NCBI RefSeq assembly: GCF_001424125.1
Contig: NZ_LMQI01000001.1
Coordinates: 91,662 to 155,661 of the forward strand
Reading direction: 5' to 3'
Source: Cellulomonas sp. Leaf395
GTDB lineage: Bacteria; Actinomycetota; Actinomycetes; Actinomycetales; Cellulomonadaceae
DNA length: 64,000 nucleotides
In this document: positions 19,557 to 27,536 of the stretch, piece after piece
How the letters are laid out: each line of letters opens with the position of its first letter
Position numbering within the stretch: position 1 is the stretch's first letter
Notes under the pieces: model-generated
Told to the model about the DNA's origin: nothing
What the model saw: only the letters and a program-made list of their open reading frames with translations
Database searches by the model: none
Made by a program: the position numbers and the translations under genes

Positions 19557-20267
19557 TCACTCGTCCAGGTCCGGCTCGCCGCCTGTCCAGAACAGGATCC
19601 GGGTGCGCCCGATGGTCAGCGTGTTGCCGTCCAGCAAGGTCGCAGCAGGAACCTGATGGCCCTCGACGAAGAGTCCGTTGGTCGAGCCCATGTCTGTCGC
19701 GACCACCCCGTCGCCCGTCACCCGGATCTCCAGGTGCCGCCGCGAGACGCCCGGGTCGTCGACGATGATGTCCGCCTCCGAGCCGCGCCCGATGACTGTG
19801 ACCGGGCCCGTGAGGATGTACCGCTGGCCGTCGATGTCCACCAGAGGGTGCCGCGCACTGGGCGCCGACGAGGCCGACGCTGGCGCGACCGCACCGCGCA
19901 CCGTGGCGCTGTGCACCCGGAACCGCGCAGCCTCGAGCTCGCCGTCCTCGCTGAACGAGACCGTCACCGGACCCACGAACGCGTAGCGCTGGCTGGCCGC
20001 GTAGTCGGTGATGTTGTTGGCGAACTCGTCCGCCAACGCCTCCGCACCCCACGACTCCACCTGGTCGTAGTCGGCAGTGGCGAGCTCGATCGTGAACTCG
20101 TTGGGCACGACCGTGCGATCCCGACCCACGACGGCAGCCCTGTCATCCACCTCGCGGCGCAGCGCGCTGGCGAGGTCGAGCGGCTTGAGCTCGCTCTTGA
20201 AGGCCTTGGCGATGGCGTTGTTGACCACCCGCTCCACGCCGTTCTCGAACCTGTCGAGGATGCCCAC
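19557..20267 (-). CDS. fhaA: FHA domain protein FhaA with DUF3662 N-terminal domain
   Basis: A 236-residue protein. The N-terminal DUF3662 domain begins VGILDRFENGVERVVNNAIAKAFKSELKPLDLASALRRE, and the C-terminal FHA domain (about 150-232) has VIGRG, VSRRHLEI and STNGLFV. In mycobacteria FhaA binds phosphorylated MviN and restrains wall synthesis. The GTG at 20267 is chosen because GGAGGT precedes it and homologues start here; the longer frame to 20315 adds only an Arg-rich stretch. The linker between domains is shorter than in mycobacterial FhaA. First gene of the kinase operon, transcribed away from the tRNA. Confidence 0.93.
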   Translation of the reverse strand: MGILDRFENGVERVVNNAIAKAFKSELKPLDLASALRREVDDRAAVVGRDRTVVPNEFTIELATADYDQVESWGAEALADEFANNITDYAASQRYAFVGPVTVSFSEDGELEAARFRVHSATVRGAVAPASASSAPSARHPLVDIDGQRYILTGPVTVIGRGSEADIIVDDPGVSRRHLEIRVTGDGVVATDMGSTNGLFVEGHQVPAATLLDGNTLTIGRTRILFWTGGEPDLDE

Positions 20268-20460
20268 TGCCACCTCCCCCGTCCCTCGTGCACGTCTGCG
20301 TGCAGCTGCCCTCACCGCAATCCGCCTTGATCGTAACTGTGACGCGCCGGTACGGGGCCGGATGGGGGGCGAAGTGCGCGCGGCGTCTCGCCCGGACGGG
20401 TCAGCGGGCTGCGCCCGCGTTCAGATGCAACCCCGACGTCGTGCTAATGTTCTGCGGCGC

Positions 20461-20543
20461 GCGCGAGTGGCGGAACGGCAGACGCGCTGGCTTCAGGTGC
20501 CAGTGTCCGAAAGGGCGTGGGGGTTCAAATCCCCCCTCGCGCA
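20461..20543 (+). tRNA. tRNA-Leu (anticodon CAG)
   Basis: The acceptor stem GCGCGAG (20461-20467) pairs with CTCGCGC (20536-20542), with discriminator A at 20543. The anticodon arm is CTGGC-TTCAGGT-GCCAG, giving anticodon CAG. A long variable arm (TGTCCGAAAGGGCG region) and the T arm GGGGGTTCAAATCCCCC are present, as expected for a class II tRNA. CCA is not encoded. A -10-like TAATGT lies at 20445-20450. This tRNA-Leu beside fhaA matches the origin-proximal order of actinobacteria. Confidence 0.96.
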
Positions 20544-20581
20544 CACGTGGGTGGTTCTTGTAGAAACCGCCTGAGCAGTAT

Positions 20582-20619
20582 CGAAACTCCCGGTCAGAGC
20601 GATCTGACCGGGAGTTTCG
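20582..20619. terminator. Terminator between tRNA-Leu and the AraC-type gene
   Basis: A perfect 17-bp stem (20582-20598 with 20603-20619) with a GCGA loop serves the tRNA and probably the convergent AraC-type gene. Confidence 0.8.
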
Positions 20620-20661
20620 TCGTCGGTGGGCTCAGTCGCTGCTGCGCGGGACGGCTGCGGC

Positions 20662-21321
20662 TCACCCGGCCAGCCGGCTCCGGAACATGCGTCGGTAGGC
20701 GGCGGGCGACATGTGCAGCCCTTCGGAGAACCTCTGTCGGAACGTCACAGGGCTGCGGAAGCCCGCCGCGGACGCGACGTCCTCGATGGCTTGGTCGGAC
20801 TCCTCCAGCAGTGCCAGCGCCCGCGCGAGCTTCTGGCTCGTCACCCACCGTGCCGGGCTGGTACCCGTGACCTCTCGGAACCGCCGGGAGAAGTGCCGCG
20901 TGGACATGAACGCGGCTCGCGCCAGCTCGTCCAGGGTCAGCTCGGTGTCCAGGTGGCGAAGTGCGTGCTCCATCGCGAGGGCGATGCCGTCGGGACGGGG
21001 TGCCCAGTCCTGGACCGGCGTCTGCAGGTACTGCGGCTGAGTTCCGTCCCGGTGCGGCGCGACCACCATGTACCGGGCGACGTGCCGGGCCACGCGCGCA
21101 CCCAGGTCCGTGCGGAGGATGTGGAGGCTCAGGTCGATCCCGCCGGCAGTGCCGGCGGCGGTGATGACACGCTCCTCGTCGAGGTAGAGCATGTGCGAGT
21201 CGACCTCGACGGTCGGGTACAGCGCGCGGAAGCGGTCCGCGTGCTTCCAGTGCACAGCGGCTCGACGTCCGTCGAGGACACCGGCCGCTGCCAGCACGAA
21301 CACGCCGGTCCAGGTGGACAC
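20662..21321 (-). CDS. AraC-type HTH regulator, 5'-truncated GlxA family
   Basis: The 219 residues hold a complete C-terminal AraC DNA-binding domain (about 115-215; LTLDELARAAFMSTRHFSRRF and IEDVASAAGFRSPVTFRQRF). In front lies only the second half of a DJ-1/PfpI-like domain, starting STWTGVFVLAAAGVLDGRRAAVHWKH. GlxA regulators usually have about 100 further residues before this. Reading upstream in frame gives ETSFPAPPEVLSAIRRAHARGARLV, plainly GlxA sequence, and then a TGA after about 38 codons with no standard start giving a full domain. The gene therefore looks like a remnant missing its 5' third. A GTG at 21321 with GAGG upstream could still express a shortened protein. Confidence 0.75.
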   Translation of the reverse strand: MSTWTGVFVLAAAGVLDGRRAAVHWKHADRFRALYPTVEVDSHMLYLDEERVITAAGTAGGIDLSLHILRTDLGARVARHVARYMVVAPHRDGTQPQYLQTPVQDWAPRPDGIALAMEHALRHLDTELTLDELARAAFMSTRHFSRRFREVTGTSPARWVTSQKLARALALLEESDQAIEDVASAAGFRSPVTFRQRFSEGLHMSPAAYRRMFRSRLAG

Positions 21322-21547
21322 GAGACGCGCACCTCGTGCGTGGGCTCTGCGGATCGCTGACAGGACCTCCGGGGGGGCCGGGAAGCTGGTCTCGTCGGGC
21401 CTGGCCGACTGACGCGCCGCGGTAGAAGGTCACGTCGGCTGCGCCCGAGTTGTGGTCAGATGACCATGCGCATCGGCCCGCGGGGTCGACGACCTGGCCT
21501 TTGTGGCGGCCGGGGGCATGCGAGCGGGTTGCCGAGAGGGGCGTGGC
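21322..21547. other. Region upstream of truncated GlxA gene
   Basis: About 226 bases between the truncated regulator and the PT-rich lipoprotein. Minus-strand bases 21322-21435 encode further GlxA-like residues in frame, up to a TGA. Nothing recognisable as the missing N-terminus was found beyond, so a deletion end point probably lies here. Confidence 0.5.
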
Positions 21548-22165
21548 GTGGACGCACGGCAGAAGGTCGTCCGTCGGACCTCGGGAGTGGCCGGCGTGCT
21601 CGTGGCCGTCCTCCTGCTGGCGGCGTGCGGTGACGGCGGGTTGCCTCGTCCGACCCCGACGATCACGATCCCCACGCCGACGATCACTGTCCCGACCCCG
21701 ACGATCACGGTCCCGTCGCTCCCGACGCCGACCGTGACCTCGCCCATCCGCCCCTCGCCGTCGGAGACCGCCGAGCCCGAGCCGACTCCGACCGAGCCCG
21801 AGCCGACCCGCACGCGGCGGCCGCGACCGACTCCGACCCCCACCCCGACTCCCACCCCGACCCCCACGCCGGAGCCGGAGCCCACCCCGACCGAGACGGC
21901 CGTCGCCCCGGTGCCGACCTCGGCTCCGACCCCGACGCCCACCCCCACCCCCACACCGACGCCGACGCCCACGCCGACCCCGACCGTGACGCCGACCCCC
22001 ACGCCGACGCAGGAGGTCACACCGTCCCCGTCCCCGTCGGCCGACGACACGGCCGAGGTCGCTGACGGCACCCCGGCATGGGTCTGGTGGCTGCTCGTGC
22101 TGCTCGTCGTCGGCCTCGGCGTCGGGATCCCGCTGATCGTCCGAGCGCGTCGACGTGCCGCCTGA
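21548..22165 (+). CDS. Pro-Thr repeat lipoprotein with C-terminal membrane segment, unknown function
   Basis: A 205-residue surface protein. The N-terminal signal ends in the lipobox LLAAC, predicting a lipid-modified Cys. Next come three TPTITI/VP units, then long PT and EPTPT runs (about residues 35-165) with no folded domain. Near the C-terminus is a hydrophobic segment ([21 protein letters not shown]) and a basic end (RARRRAA), the form of a stop-transfer anchor but without an LPxTG/LAxTG motif. Two anchors around a rod-like linker would place the PT stretch across or along the wall. The GTG at 21548 is one likely start; ATG at 21503 also fits. The DNA is correspondingly repetitive. Confidence 0.7.
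   Translation: MDARQKVVRRTSGVAGVLVAVLLLAACGDGGLPRPTPTITIPTPTITVPTPTITVPSLPTPTVTSPIRPSPSETAEPEPTPTEPEPTRTRRPRPTPTPTPTPTPTPTPEPEPTPTETAVAPVPTSAPTPTPTPTPTPTPTPTPTPTVTPTPTPTQEVTPSPSPSADDTAEVADGTPAWVWWLLVLLVVGLGVGIPLIVRARRRAA
21650..22020 (+). repeat. Low-complexity CCGAC/CCCAC tandem repeat encoding Pro-Thr runs
   Basis: Imperfect 6-base units (ACCCCG, ACGCCC and similar) fill the coding DNA of the lipoprotein, in two blocks separated by an [11 protein letters not shown] segment. Such repeats can change length by slippage in 6-base (two-codon) steps that keep the frame. Confidence 0.7.
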
Positions 22166-22249
22166 CCGCAGGTCGCGAAACCTGAGCTGAGCGAGCCCTC
22201 GCTCTCCTGCGGTCGATGCCCGCGAGGAGACCGGTGGGGAGGGAGTGTG

Positions 22250-22891
22250 ATGACGGACAAGACCGACGTCAAGACCTACGACAGCTACCAGGCGACGCGC
22301 GGTCGCTTCCGGCTCGTGGACGTGCCGGACATCCAGTACCTGATGGTCGACGGCCACGGAGACCCCAACGGCTCGCCGGCCTTCAGCGAGGCGCTCGAGG
22401 CGCTCTACCCGGTGGCGTACGCGCTGAAGCTCGCCAGCAAGCGTGAGCTCGGACGCGACTACGTCGTCCCGCCGCTGGAGGGTCTGTGGTGGGCCGAGGA
22501 CTTTGAGTCCTTCACAGTGGCACGGGACAAGTCCCGGTGGGACTGGACGTTGATGCTGATGGTCCCGGACTGGCTGGACCAGGAGGCGGTCGCAGCTGCG
22601 GTCTCGCAGGTCGACGCGAAGGGGCAGTCGGCGCGGGTGCGCGACCTCCGGTGCGAGGCGCTGTCCGAGGGGCTTTGCGCGCAGACGCTGCACGTCGGCA
22701 GCTTCGACGACGAAGCCGATGTGCTCGCGCGCATGCACCACGAGTTCATCCCGGACAGTGGGCTGCGCATGGTGGGGACGCACCACGAGATCTACCTGAG
22801 CGACCGGCGAAGGGTCGAGCCGGAGAAACAGCGGACGATCCTGCGGCAGCCGGTGGCGCCGGTCGCCGACCCGATGGTCGAGCCGCGATGA
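22250..22891 (+). CDS. GyrI-like small-molecule-binding domain protein
   Basis: A 213-residue soluble protein of the GyrI-like family, stand-alone effector-binding domains related to the ligand-binding half of BmrR. Features seen are the opening VDVPDIQYLMVDGHGDPNGSPAFSEALEALYPVAYALK, the central PPLEGLWWAEDF, and the end MHHEFIPDSGLRMVGTHHEIYLSDRRR with its conserved Glu. Such proteins bind or hydrolyse small hydrophobic compounds; the ligand here is unknown. The ATG at 22250 follows GGAGGG by 6 bases; a GTG directly before it is less likely. Confidence 0.85.
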   Translation: MTDKTDVKTYDSYQATRGRFRLVDVPDIQYLMVDGHGDPNGSPAFSEALEALYPVAYALKLASKRELGRDYVVPPLEGLWWAEDFESFTVARDKSRWDWTLMLMVPDWLDQEAVAAAVSQVDAKGQSARVRDLRCEALSEGLCAQTLHVGSFDDEADVLARMHHEFIPDSGLRMVGTHHEIYLSDRRRVEPEKQRTILRQPVAPVADPMVEPR

Positions 22892-22935
22892 ACCCGGCGC
22901 CGCTGAGGCGCCTGCGGCCCGCCGCACCCCACACA

Positions 22936-22970
22936 GCGCGACCCCGGACCTCGACGGTCCGGGGTCGCGC
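22936..22970 (+). terminator. Terminator after the GyrI-like gene
   Basis: A perfect 15-bp stem (22936-22950 with 22956-22970) with loop TCGAC lies 45 bases past the stop. Confidence 0.8.
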
Positions 22971-23050
22971 CGCGTCCGGCGGACGCAGGGCCGGGGGCCG
23001 AGGTCTGCGACGATGCGGGGATCTGGTCCGACCCGTCCCCGCGAGGCCCC

Positions 23051-24658
23051 GTGATCACCGCAGCCGAGCTGTCCGCCATCCCGCTGTTCGCCGACCTGAC
23101 ACCGGACCAGCTCGGGTTCCTCGCGCGCGCTGTCGAAGACTTCTCCCTGCTGCCCGGGGAGTACGCGGTCCACGAGGGGGACGAGCGCGCGTTGTTCGTC
23201 GTCGTGGACGGACGGGTGGACCTCACCAAGGAGATCAACGGCGTCGAACGTGTCATCGGCCCCCGCGGCCCCGGCGAGATCTACGGGGAGGTGCCGGTCA
23301 TGCTCAGCATGAACATGCCGGCCAGCTGCGTGGCGGTCGAGGCGTCGAGGATGGTCAAGGTGGACGTCGGGACGTTCTTCACGCTCGCGGCCACGGCACC
23401 GCAGGTCGTCGCCCGGGTGGGTGCGTTGGCGCAGGGGCGCATCGAGGGTCTGAAGGAGATCGCCGCCGAGAAGCCCACGCCGGAGATGGTCGTGATCGGC
23501 CGGCCGGTCGACCCGCGGGTGCACGAGCTGCGGACGTTCCTGCACCGCAACAAGATCTCCTTCGACACGCTCGACACGCCGGCCGGGCACGACGACCCCG
23601 TGGTGCGGCTCGCCGACGGCACACGGCTCGTCGACCCGGCTGTGCGGGAGATTGCGCTCGCGGGTGGGCTGCAGGTGGTGCCGTCTCGCGACGAGTACGA
23701 CGTGGTCATCGTCGGCGGCGGACCGACCGGGCTCACGGCGGCCGTGAACGGAGCGGCTGAGGGTCTCCGCACGCTGGTCGTCGAGAAGTTCGCCCCGGGC
23801 GGTCAGGCGGGGACGTCGACACGGATCGAGAACTACACCGGCTTCCCGTTCGGGGTCTCGGGTGACGAGCTGGCCAGCAAGGCACTGCGGCAGGCGGGAC
23901 GGCTGGGCGCCGAGATCGTCGTGACGCGGACCGTCGAGGGCGTCGACCCCCGGACGTTGTCCGTGACGCTGGACGGGAGCGCGCAGGTCGACGCCAAGGT
24001 CGTGCTGCTGACCTCCGGGGTCGAGTGGCGGCACCTCCTCCTGGAGGAGATCGACCGCTTCGTCGGCAACGGCGTCTACTACGGCGCTGCGCGCAGCGAC
24101 TCCGGCCTGGCGCACGGCAAAGATGTCTACATCATCGGCGCAGGCAACTCCGCGGGACAGGCGGCCCTGTTCTTCTCGCGGTTCGCCCGGAGTGTGACCC
24201 TCGTCGTGCGCGGCGAGTCGCTCGCGTCGAGCATGTCCCAGTACCTGATCGACCAGATCGGCTCGAACCGGCACATCACCGTCGAGACGCGCTCCGAGGT
24301 GACCGCGCTGCACGGGCAGGAGGTGCTCGAGCAGATCGAGGTCGTCGACCGGCGCACCGGGACCGTCGTGACCCATGAGGCCGAGGTGCTGTTCGTGATG
24401 ATCGGCGCGGACGCCGTCACCTCCTGGCTCCCCGACGAGGTGGCGCGCGACGCGCACGGGTACGTGCTCACCGGTCCCGATGCCCGGTCGTCGGGCGGGT
24501 GGATGCACGCCAGGGACCCGTTCGCGCTCGAGACCACCGTGCCCGGCCTGTTCGCGGCCGGCGACGTCCGGTCCGGGTCCGTGAAGCGGGTGGCCGCCGG
24601 GGTGGGCGAAGGGGGCATGGTGATCGCGTTCGTGCACCAGCTCCTCGCGCTGCGGTAA
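23051..24658 (+). CDS. Cyclic-nucleotide-binding domain fused to thioredoxin-reductase-like FAD/NAD(P) oxidoreductase
   Basis: A 535-residue fusion. Residues 1-125 form a CNMP/Crp-type binding domain (LFVVVDGRVDLTKEI, GPRGPGEIYGEVPVML). Residues 145-210 resemble a thioredoxin/glutaredoxin-like linker (VHELRTFLHRNKISFDTLD). Residues 218-535 are a two-dinucleotide-binding oxidoreductase of the low-Mr thioredoxin reductase fold, with VIVGGGPTGLTAAV for FAD, IIGAGNSAGQAALFF for NAD(P) and GLFAAGDVRSGSVKRVA. The CxxC redox pair of true thioredoxin reductases is missing: the equivalent stretch reads GVYYGAARSDSGL. The name thioredoxin-disulfide reductase is therefore doubtful; a ligand-regulated flavin enzyme passing electrons elsewhere is more likely. 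GTG start, weak SD. Confidence 0.88.
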   Translation: MITAAELSAIPLFADLTPDQLGFLARAVEDFSLLPGEYAVHEGDERALFVVVDGRVDLTKEINGVERVIGPRGPGEIYGEVPVMLSMNMPASCVAVEASRMVKVDVGTFFTLAATAPQVVARVGALAQGRIEGLKEIAAEKPTPEMVVIGRPVDPRVHELRTFLHRNKISFDTLDTPAGHDDPVVRLADGTRLVDPAVREIALAGGLQVVPSRDEYDVVIVGGGPTGLTAAVNGAAEGLRTLVVEKFAPGGQAGTSTRIENYTGFPFGVSGDELASKALRQAGRLGAEIVVTRTVEGVDPRTLSVTLDGSAQVDAKVVLLTSGVEWRHLLLEEIDRFVGNGVYYGAARSDSGLAHGKDVYIIGAGNSAGQAALFFSRFARSVTLVVRGESLASSMSQYLIDQIGSNRHITVETRSEVTALHGQEVLEQIEVVDRRTGTVVTHEAEVLFVMIGADAVTSWLPDEVARDAHGYVLTGPDARSSGGWMHARDPFALETTVPGLFAAGDVRSGSVKRVAAGVGEGGMVIAFVHQLLALR

Positions 24659-24728
24659 GAGAACGGTGCTTCGGCGATCGCGGCGTGTGCGGCGGGGGCG
24701 TGTCAGTGGTCGGTTGCACCCTTGACCC

Positions 24729-25292
24729 ATGATCACTCTCTCGTGCTCGTGCGGTTCCGCGGGGACCACTCGTCGTCACCCGATGCGCGGCCTGTCCGCC
24801 GACGAGCGGGCTGCGCTGATCCGCGGCGCGTTCTCGGTGAGCGGCGGCTTCCTGGCGCTCGAGGTCGACGCCTCCTGGCACCCCGGTTCCGACGAGCCCG
24901 CCGAGTCGTGCGTGGTGCTCGCGGACCTGGACTCCCTCGACGCCTCGGCCGGTCTGGACGCTGCCGGCGCCAAGGCGATCCGGGACCTGCTGGAGATCGG
25001 GCACGTGTCCGGCCAGCCCTTGCCCGCGCCCGTCGAGGTCGGATCCGTGCGGTTCCGGGTCGCGCCGGCCGACGAGTTCGGGCCTGCGATGTCCTACCTG
25101 GTGACCGAGGGCACCGAGACGCTGCTCGAGGCGACGGTGCCGGTCCCGCACGACGACCTGCTCCCCGCGCTCGTCGCCGTGCACAGCGAGCGCGGGGTGC
25201 CTGGTCTCACGAGCCTCGACGCGCTCGCCGCTCGGTTCGGCCTGGTGACGGCCGTCGCGCACCTCGATCGCGAGCGTGCCGCCGTGGCCTGA
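24729..25292 (+). CDS. Hypothetical protein
   Basis: I do not recognise a family. The 187 residues are acidic and soluble, with no signal peptide or membrane segment. The N-terminus has closely spaced Cys residues (LSCSCGSAG); two internal stretches (LSADERAALIRGAFSVSGGFLALEVDASWHP and PAPVEVGSVRFRVAPADEFGPAMSYLVTEG) look like beta-rich folds. Codon use and a third-position GC bias like its neighbours support a real gene. ATG at 24729; the second Met (24783) would remove the Cys-rich part. It is convergent with the DUF4862 gene, 27 bases apart. Confidence 0.65.
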   Translation: MITLSCSCGSAGTTRRHPMRGLSADERAALIRGAFSVSGGFLALEVDASWHPGSDEPAESCVVLADLDSLDASAGLDAAGAKAIRDLLEIGHVSGQPLPAPVEVGSVRFRVAPADEFGPAMSYLVTEGTETLLEATVPVPHDDLLPALVAVHSERGVPGLTSLDALAARFGLVTAVAHLDRERAAVA

Positions 25293-25318
25293 GCCGGCGA
25301 CAGCGGTCGAGCCCCAGG

Positions 25319-26275
25319 TCAGAGGCTCGCCCGAGCCTCCGCGACGACCTCCAGCGATGCGCGCACGACAGCGAGCCGGGTGGCGACGTCCGCGTCCGTC
25401 GGCCGGACGCCGACCTTGACACCGACCCGCGGGACGTCGCCCGCGACCTTGAGGGTCTCGGTGATCTCCGCGAGGCCCATGAGCGAGCCTGCGGAGGCGG
25501 CGAGGGCAGGGTGGTCGTCGGAGCGGGGCGGGATGTGCATGTCCGACCACGGCGGGTTCCAGGGGGTCGACTCGCCGGTCGCCCCGGAGAGCACGAGCAT
25601 GCGCAGCAGGCCGGCCTCGGCCACTGCCTGGGTGTGCTCGACGGCGGTGGCGGTGCTGCGGCCCTCGATCACGGACCGGCCCCAGTTGACGCACATGCCG
25701 AGCACGTCCGCCGGCAGGCCCTTCGAGCGCACGACCGCGAGCTCGTCCTCGAGCGTCCAGAACCCCTTCGCAGGGGTGAGGCCGGGCACGTAGGCGTCGC
25801 AGTGCTCGACCAGGAGCTCGGCGCCTGCCAGGTCCCAGCCGAGGATCTCGTCCAGCGAGCGGGAGAACGCCTCGACCGAGCCGCTGCGCGGTCCGGGGGC
25901 GCTGTGCACCTCGATCGCGCTCACCCGTCGGCGCCCGTCGGAGTCGGCCAGGGTGACGGCCAGGTCCCGTGCACGGGCGACGTCGGCGAGCGCGAGCGCC
26001 CGCTGGTCCTCGTCAAGGGAGCCCAGGCCGTAGGTCGGCGCCACGCCGAGCCGCGGCATCATCGTCGGCACGAGCGAGACGACGACGTCCCACTCGGGCC
26101 GCAGGTTCCGGGCCACCCAGCTGGCCTCCAGGCTGCGGGTCCCCTCCAGCGGGAGGGCGTGCTCCAGGCCGCCGATGCCGAGATCGACCAGGCCGGCGAA
26201 GAACTCGTCCTCCTCCGTGGGGTCCTCGGGTGCAGCGATGTAGCCCGAGAGCAGCAGGTGGTGAAGCGAGGGCAT
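25319..26275 (-). CDS. DUF4862 family protein of a uronate locus
   Basis: A 318-residue soluble protein that I assign to DUF4862, which resembles the xylose-isomerase-like TIM-barrel superfamily. Barrel-strand motifs seen include LGIGGLEHALP, WDVVVSLVPTMMPRLG, AELLVEHCDAYVPG (Glu and His), DVLGMCVNWGRSVIEGR and WSDMHIPPRSDDHPA; these carry possible metal ligands Glu, His and Asp. No reaction is established. It is transcribed away from a DctPQM-KduI-IclR-KduD operon and shares its 220-base upstream region, which holds an IclR-type palindrome, so it may catalyse or assist a step in unsaturated-uronate breakdown. Start ATG. Confidence 0.8.
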   Translation of the reverse strand: MPSLHHLLLSGYIAAPEDPTEEDEFFAGLVDLGIGGLEHALPLEGTRSLEASWVARNLRPEWDVVVSLVPTMMPRLGVAPTYGLGSLDEDQRALALADVARARDLAVTLADSDGRRRVSAIEVHSAPGPRSGSVEAFSRSLDEILGWDLAGAELLVEHCDAYVPGLTPAKGFWTLEDELAVVRSKGLPADVLGMCVNWGRSVIEGRSTATAVEHTQAVAEAGLLRMLVLSGATGESTPWNPPWSDMHIPPRSDDHPALAASAGSLMGLAEITETLKVAGDVPRVGVKVGVRPTDADVATRLAVVRASLEVVAEARASL

Positions 26276-26301
26276 GGATCCTCCGGATAGTCGGCGGTGA
26301 C

Positions 26302-26345
26302 TTGACGGGCAGACCGAGACTATCTACCTTTTCCGCTGTACGGAA
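26302..26345 (+). promoter_or_regulatory. Promoter and IclR-type operator of the TRAP/kdu operon
   Basis: TTGACG at 26302-26307 and TACCTT at 26325-26330 are spaced 17 bases apart and could be -35 and -10 elements. Immediately downstream, TTCCG-CTGTA-CGGAA (26331-26345) is a perfect 5-bp inverted repeat with a 5-base spacer, the form of many IclR-family operators, placed over the expected start site. The IclR gene at 30272 is the obvious candidate regulator. The same region is upstream of the divergent DUF4862 gene. Confidence 0.55.
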
Positions 26346-26495
26346 CCGAGTTCCATGGCCAGACAGGCACCGAGGCCTGTCCCCGACGACGACGAAGTCT
26401 CGGCACGTCTGCACGTACGCCCCTCAGCACCCCCAGTTCACCCCGCCTGCTCGACCAGCGAGCTCACCCGTGTGAGCCGACGAAGGAGTCATCCC

Positions 26496-27536
26496 ATGAT
26501 GCGAAGCAAGGTCGTGTCGATCGCCGCACTGCTCGGGGCCACAGCCCTCACGCTCGCCGCCTGTAGCAGCGGGACCGACGCCGGCGCGTCGGAGACCGAC
26601 GGCTCCAGCGAAGAGGCCGTCTCGACGACCACCTTCAAGGTGGCGTTCAACCAGCAGCCGAACCACCCCCAGTACATCGCGCTCGACGCGATGGGCGACC
26701 GGATCAAGGAGCGCACCAACGGCGCCTACGACCTCGAGGTGTTCCCCAACGAGACCCTCGGCGCCCAGAAGGAGACCATCGAGCTGGTCCAGTCCGGGAC
26801 GATCGAGTTCGCGATGGTGGCCGCGCCGCTGCTCGAGAACTACAACCCCGACTTCGTCGTCTTCAACCTGCCGTTCACGTTCGACTCGCAGGACCACCAG
26901 CGCGAGACCACGAACGACCCGGAGATCGTCTCCGAGCTGTACGCGTCGCTGGACGACCAGAACCTGCGCGTCCTGGGCTCGTTCCACGGCGGCATCCGCT
27001 CGATGTACAACTCGATCAAGCCGATCGTCACCCCCGCGGACATGGAGGGCATGAAGATCCGCGTCATCGAGTCCGAGACCAACATCGAGATGATGGAGCT
27101 CATGGGGGCGACGGGTACCCCGATGGGCATGGGCGACGTCTACACGGCCATCCAGTCCGGTGTCATCGACGGCGCCGAGAACAACGAGCTCACCTACGCG
27201 AACGTCAAGCACACCGAGGTCGCGCCGTACTACAGCTACACCAAGCACCTCATGCTGCCCGACTACCTCATCAGCAACCCGAGCGTCATGGACGGGCTGC
27301 CCGAGGACGTGCAGGAGATCTTCGCCGAGGAGATCGCCGCGGCCGTCGAGGAGGAGGGTGCCCTCTGGAAGACCGAGATCGAGGTCTCGAAGGAGAAGGC
27401 GATCGCTGACGGCGCCAAGTTCAACGAGGTCGACGAGGAGGCGTTCGCCGAGGCCATCGCCCCGCTCACGCAGTCGAAGCTGACCAACGACTTCATCAAG
27501 GACATCCACGCCAAGGTCCGGGCAGCCGCTAAGTGA
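26496..27536 (+). CDS. dctP: TRAP transporter solute-binding lipoprotein DctP
   Basis: Extracytoplasmic binding protein of 346 residues for a Na+-driven TRAP importer. A lipoprotein signal (LTLAACSSG) is followed by the DctP fold: FKVAFNQQPNHPQYIALDAMGDRIKERTNGAYDLEVFPNETLGAQ, the ligand-carboxylate Arg in GMKIRV, and GDVYTAIQSGVIDGAENN. TRAP binding proteins take organic acids, and the kdu context points to a uronate such as an unsaturated galacturonate or its keto product. The ATG at 26496 follows AAGGAG by 7 bases. It overlaps dctQ by four bases. Confidence 0.93.
   Translation: MMRSKVVSIAALLGATALTLAACSSGTDAGASETDGSSEEAVSTTTFKVAFNQQPNHPQYIALDAMGDRIKERTNGAYDLEVFPNETLGAQKETIELVQSGTIEFAMVAAPLLENYNPDFVVFNLPFTFDSQDHQRETTNDPEIVSELYASLDDQNLRVLGSFHGGIRSMYNSIKPIVTPADMEGMKIRVIESETNIEMMELMGATGTPMGMGDVYTAIQSGVIDGAENNELTYANVKHTEVAPYYSYTKHLMLPDYLISNPSVMDGLPEDVQEIFAEEIAAAVEEEGALWKTEIEVSKEKAIADGAKFNEVDEEAFAEAIAPLTQSKLTNDFIKDIHAKVRAAAK

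Noticed and set aside
21322..21547. N-terminal half of GlxA restored by a frameshift
   Set aside because: I read the other minus-strand frames upstream and found no DJ-1/PfpI-like N-terminus, so a simple frameshift does not explain the truncation.
21650..22020. Repeat array that might be a CRISPR or VNTR locus
   Set aside because: Units are about 6 bases with no spacers and stay in one coding frame, so it is a Pro-Thr coding repeat.
20594..24769. A 1391-codon open frame on the minus strand
   Set aside because: It runs opposite to the lipoprotein, GyrI-like and CNMP-oxidoreductase genes, which have clear domains, and its translation is Arg/His/Asp-rich without motifs. It is an antisense shadow of high-GC coding DNA.
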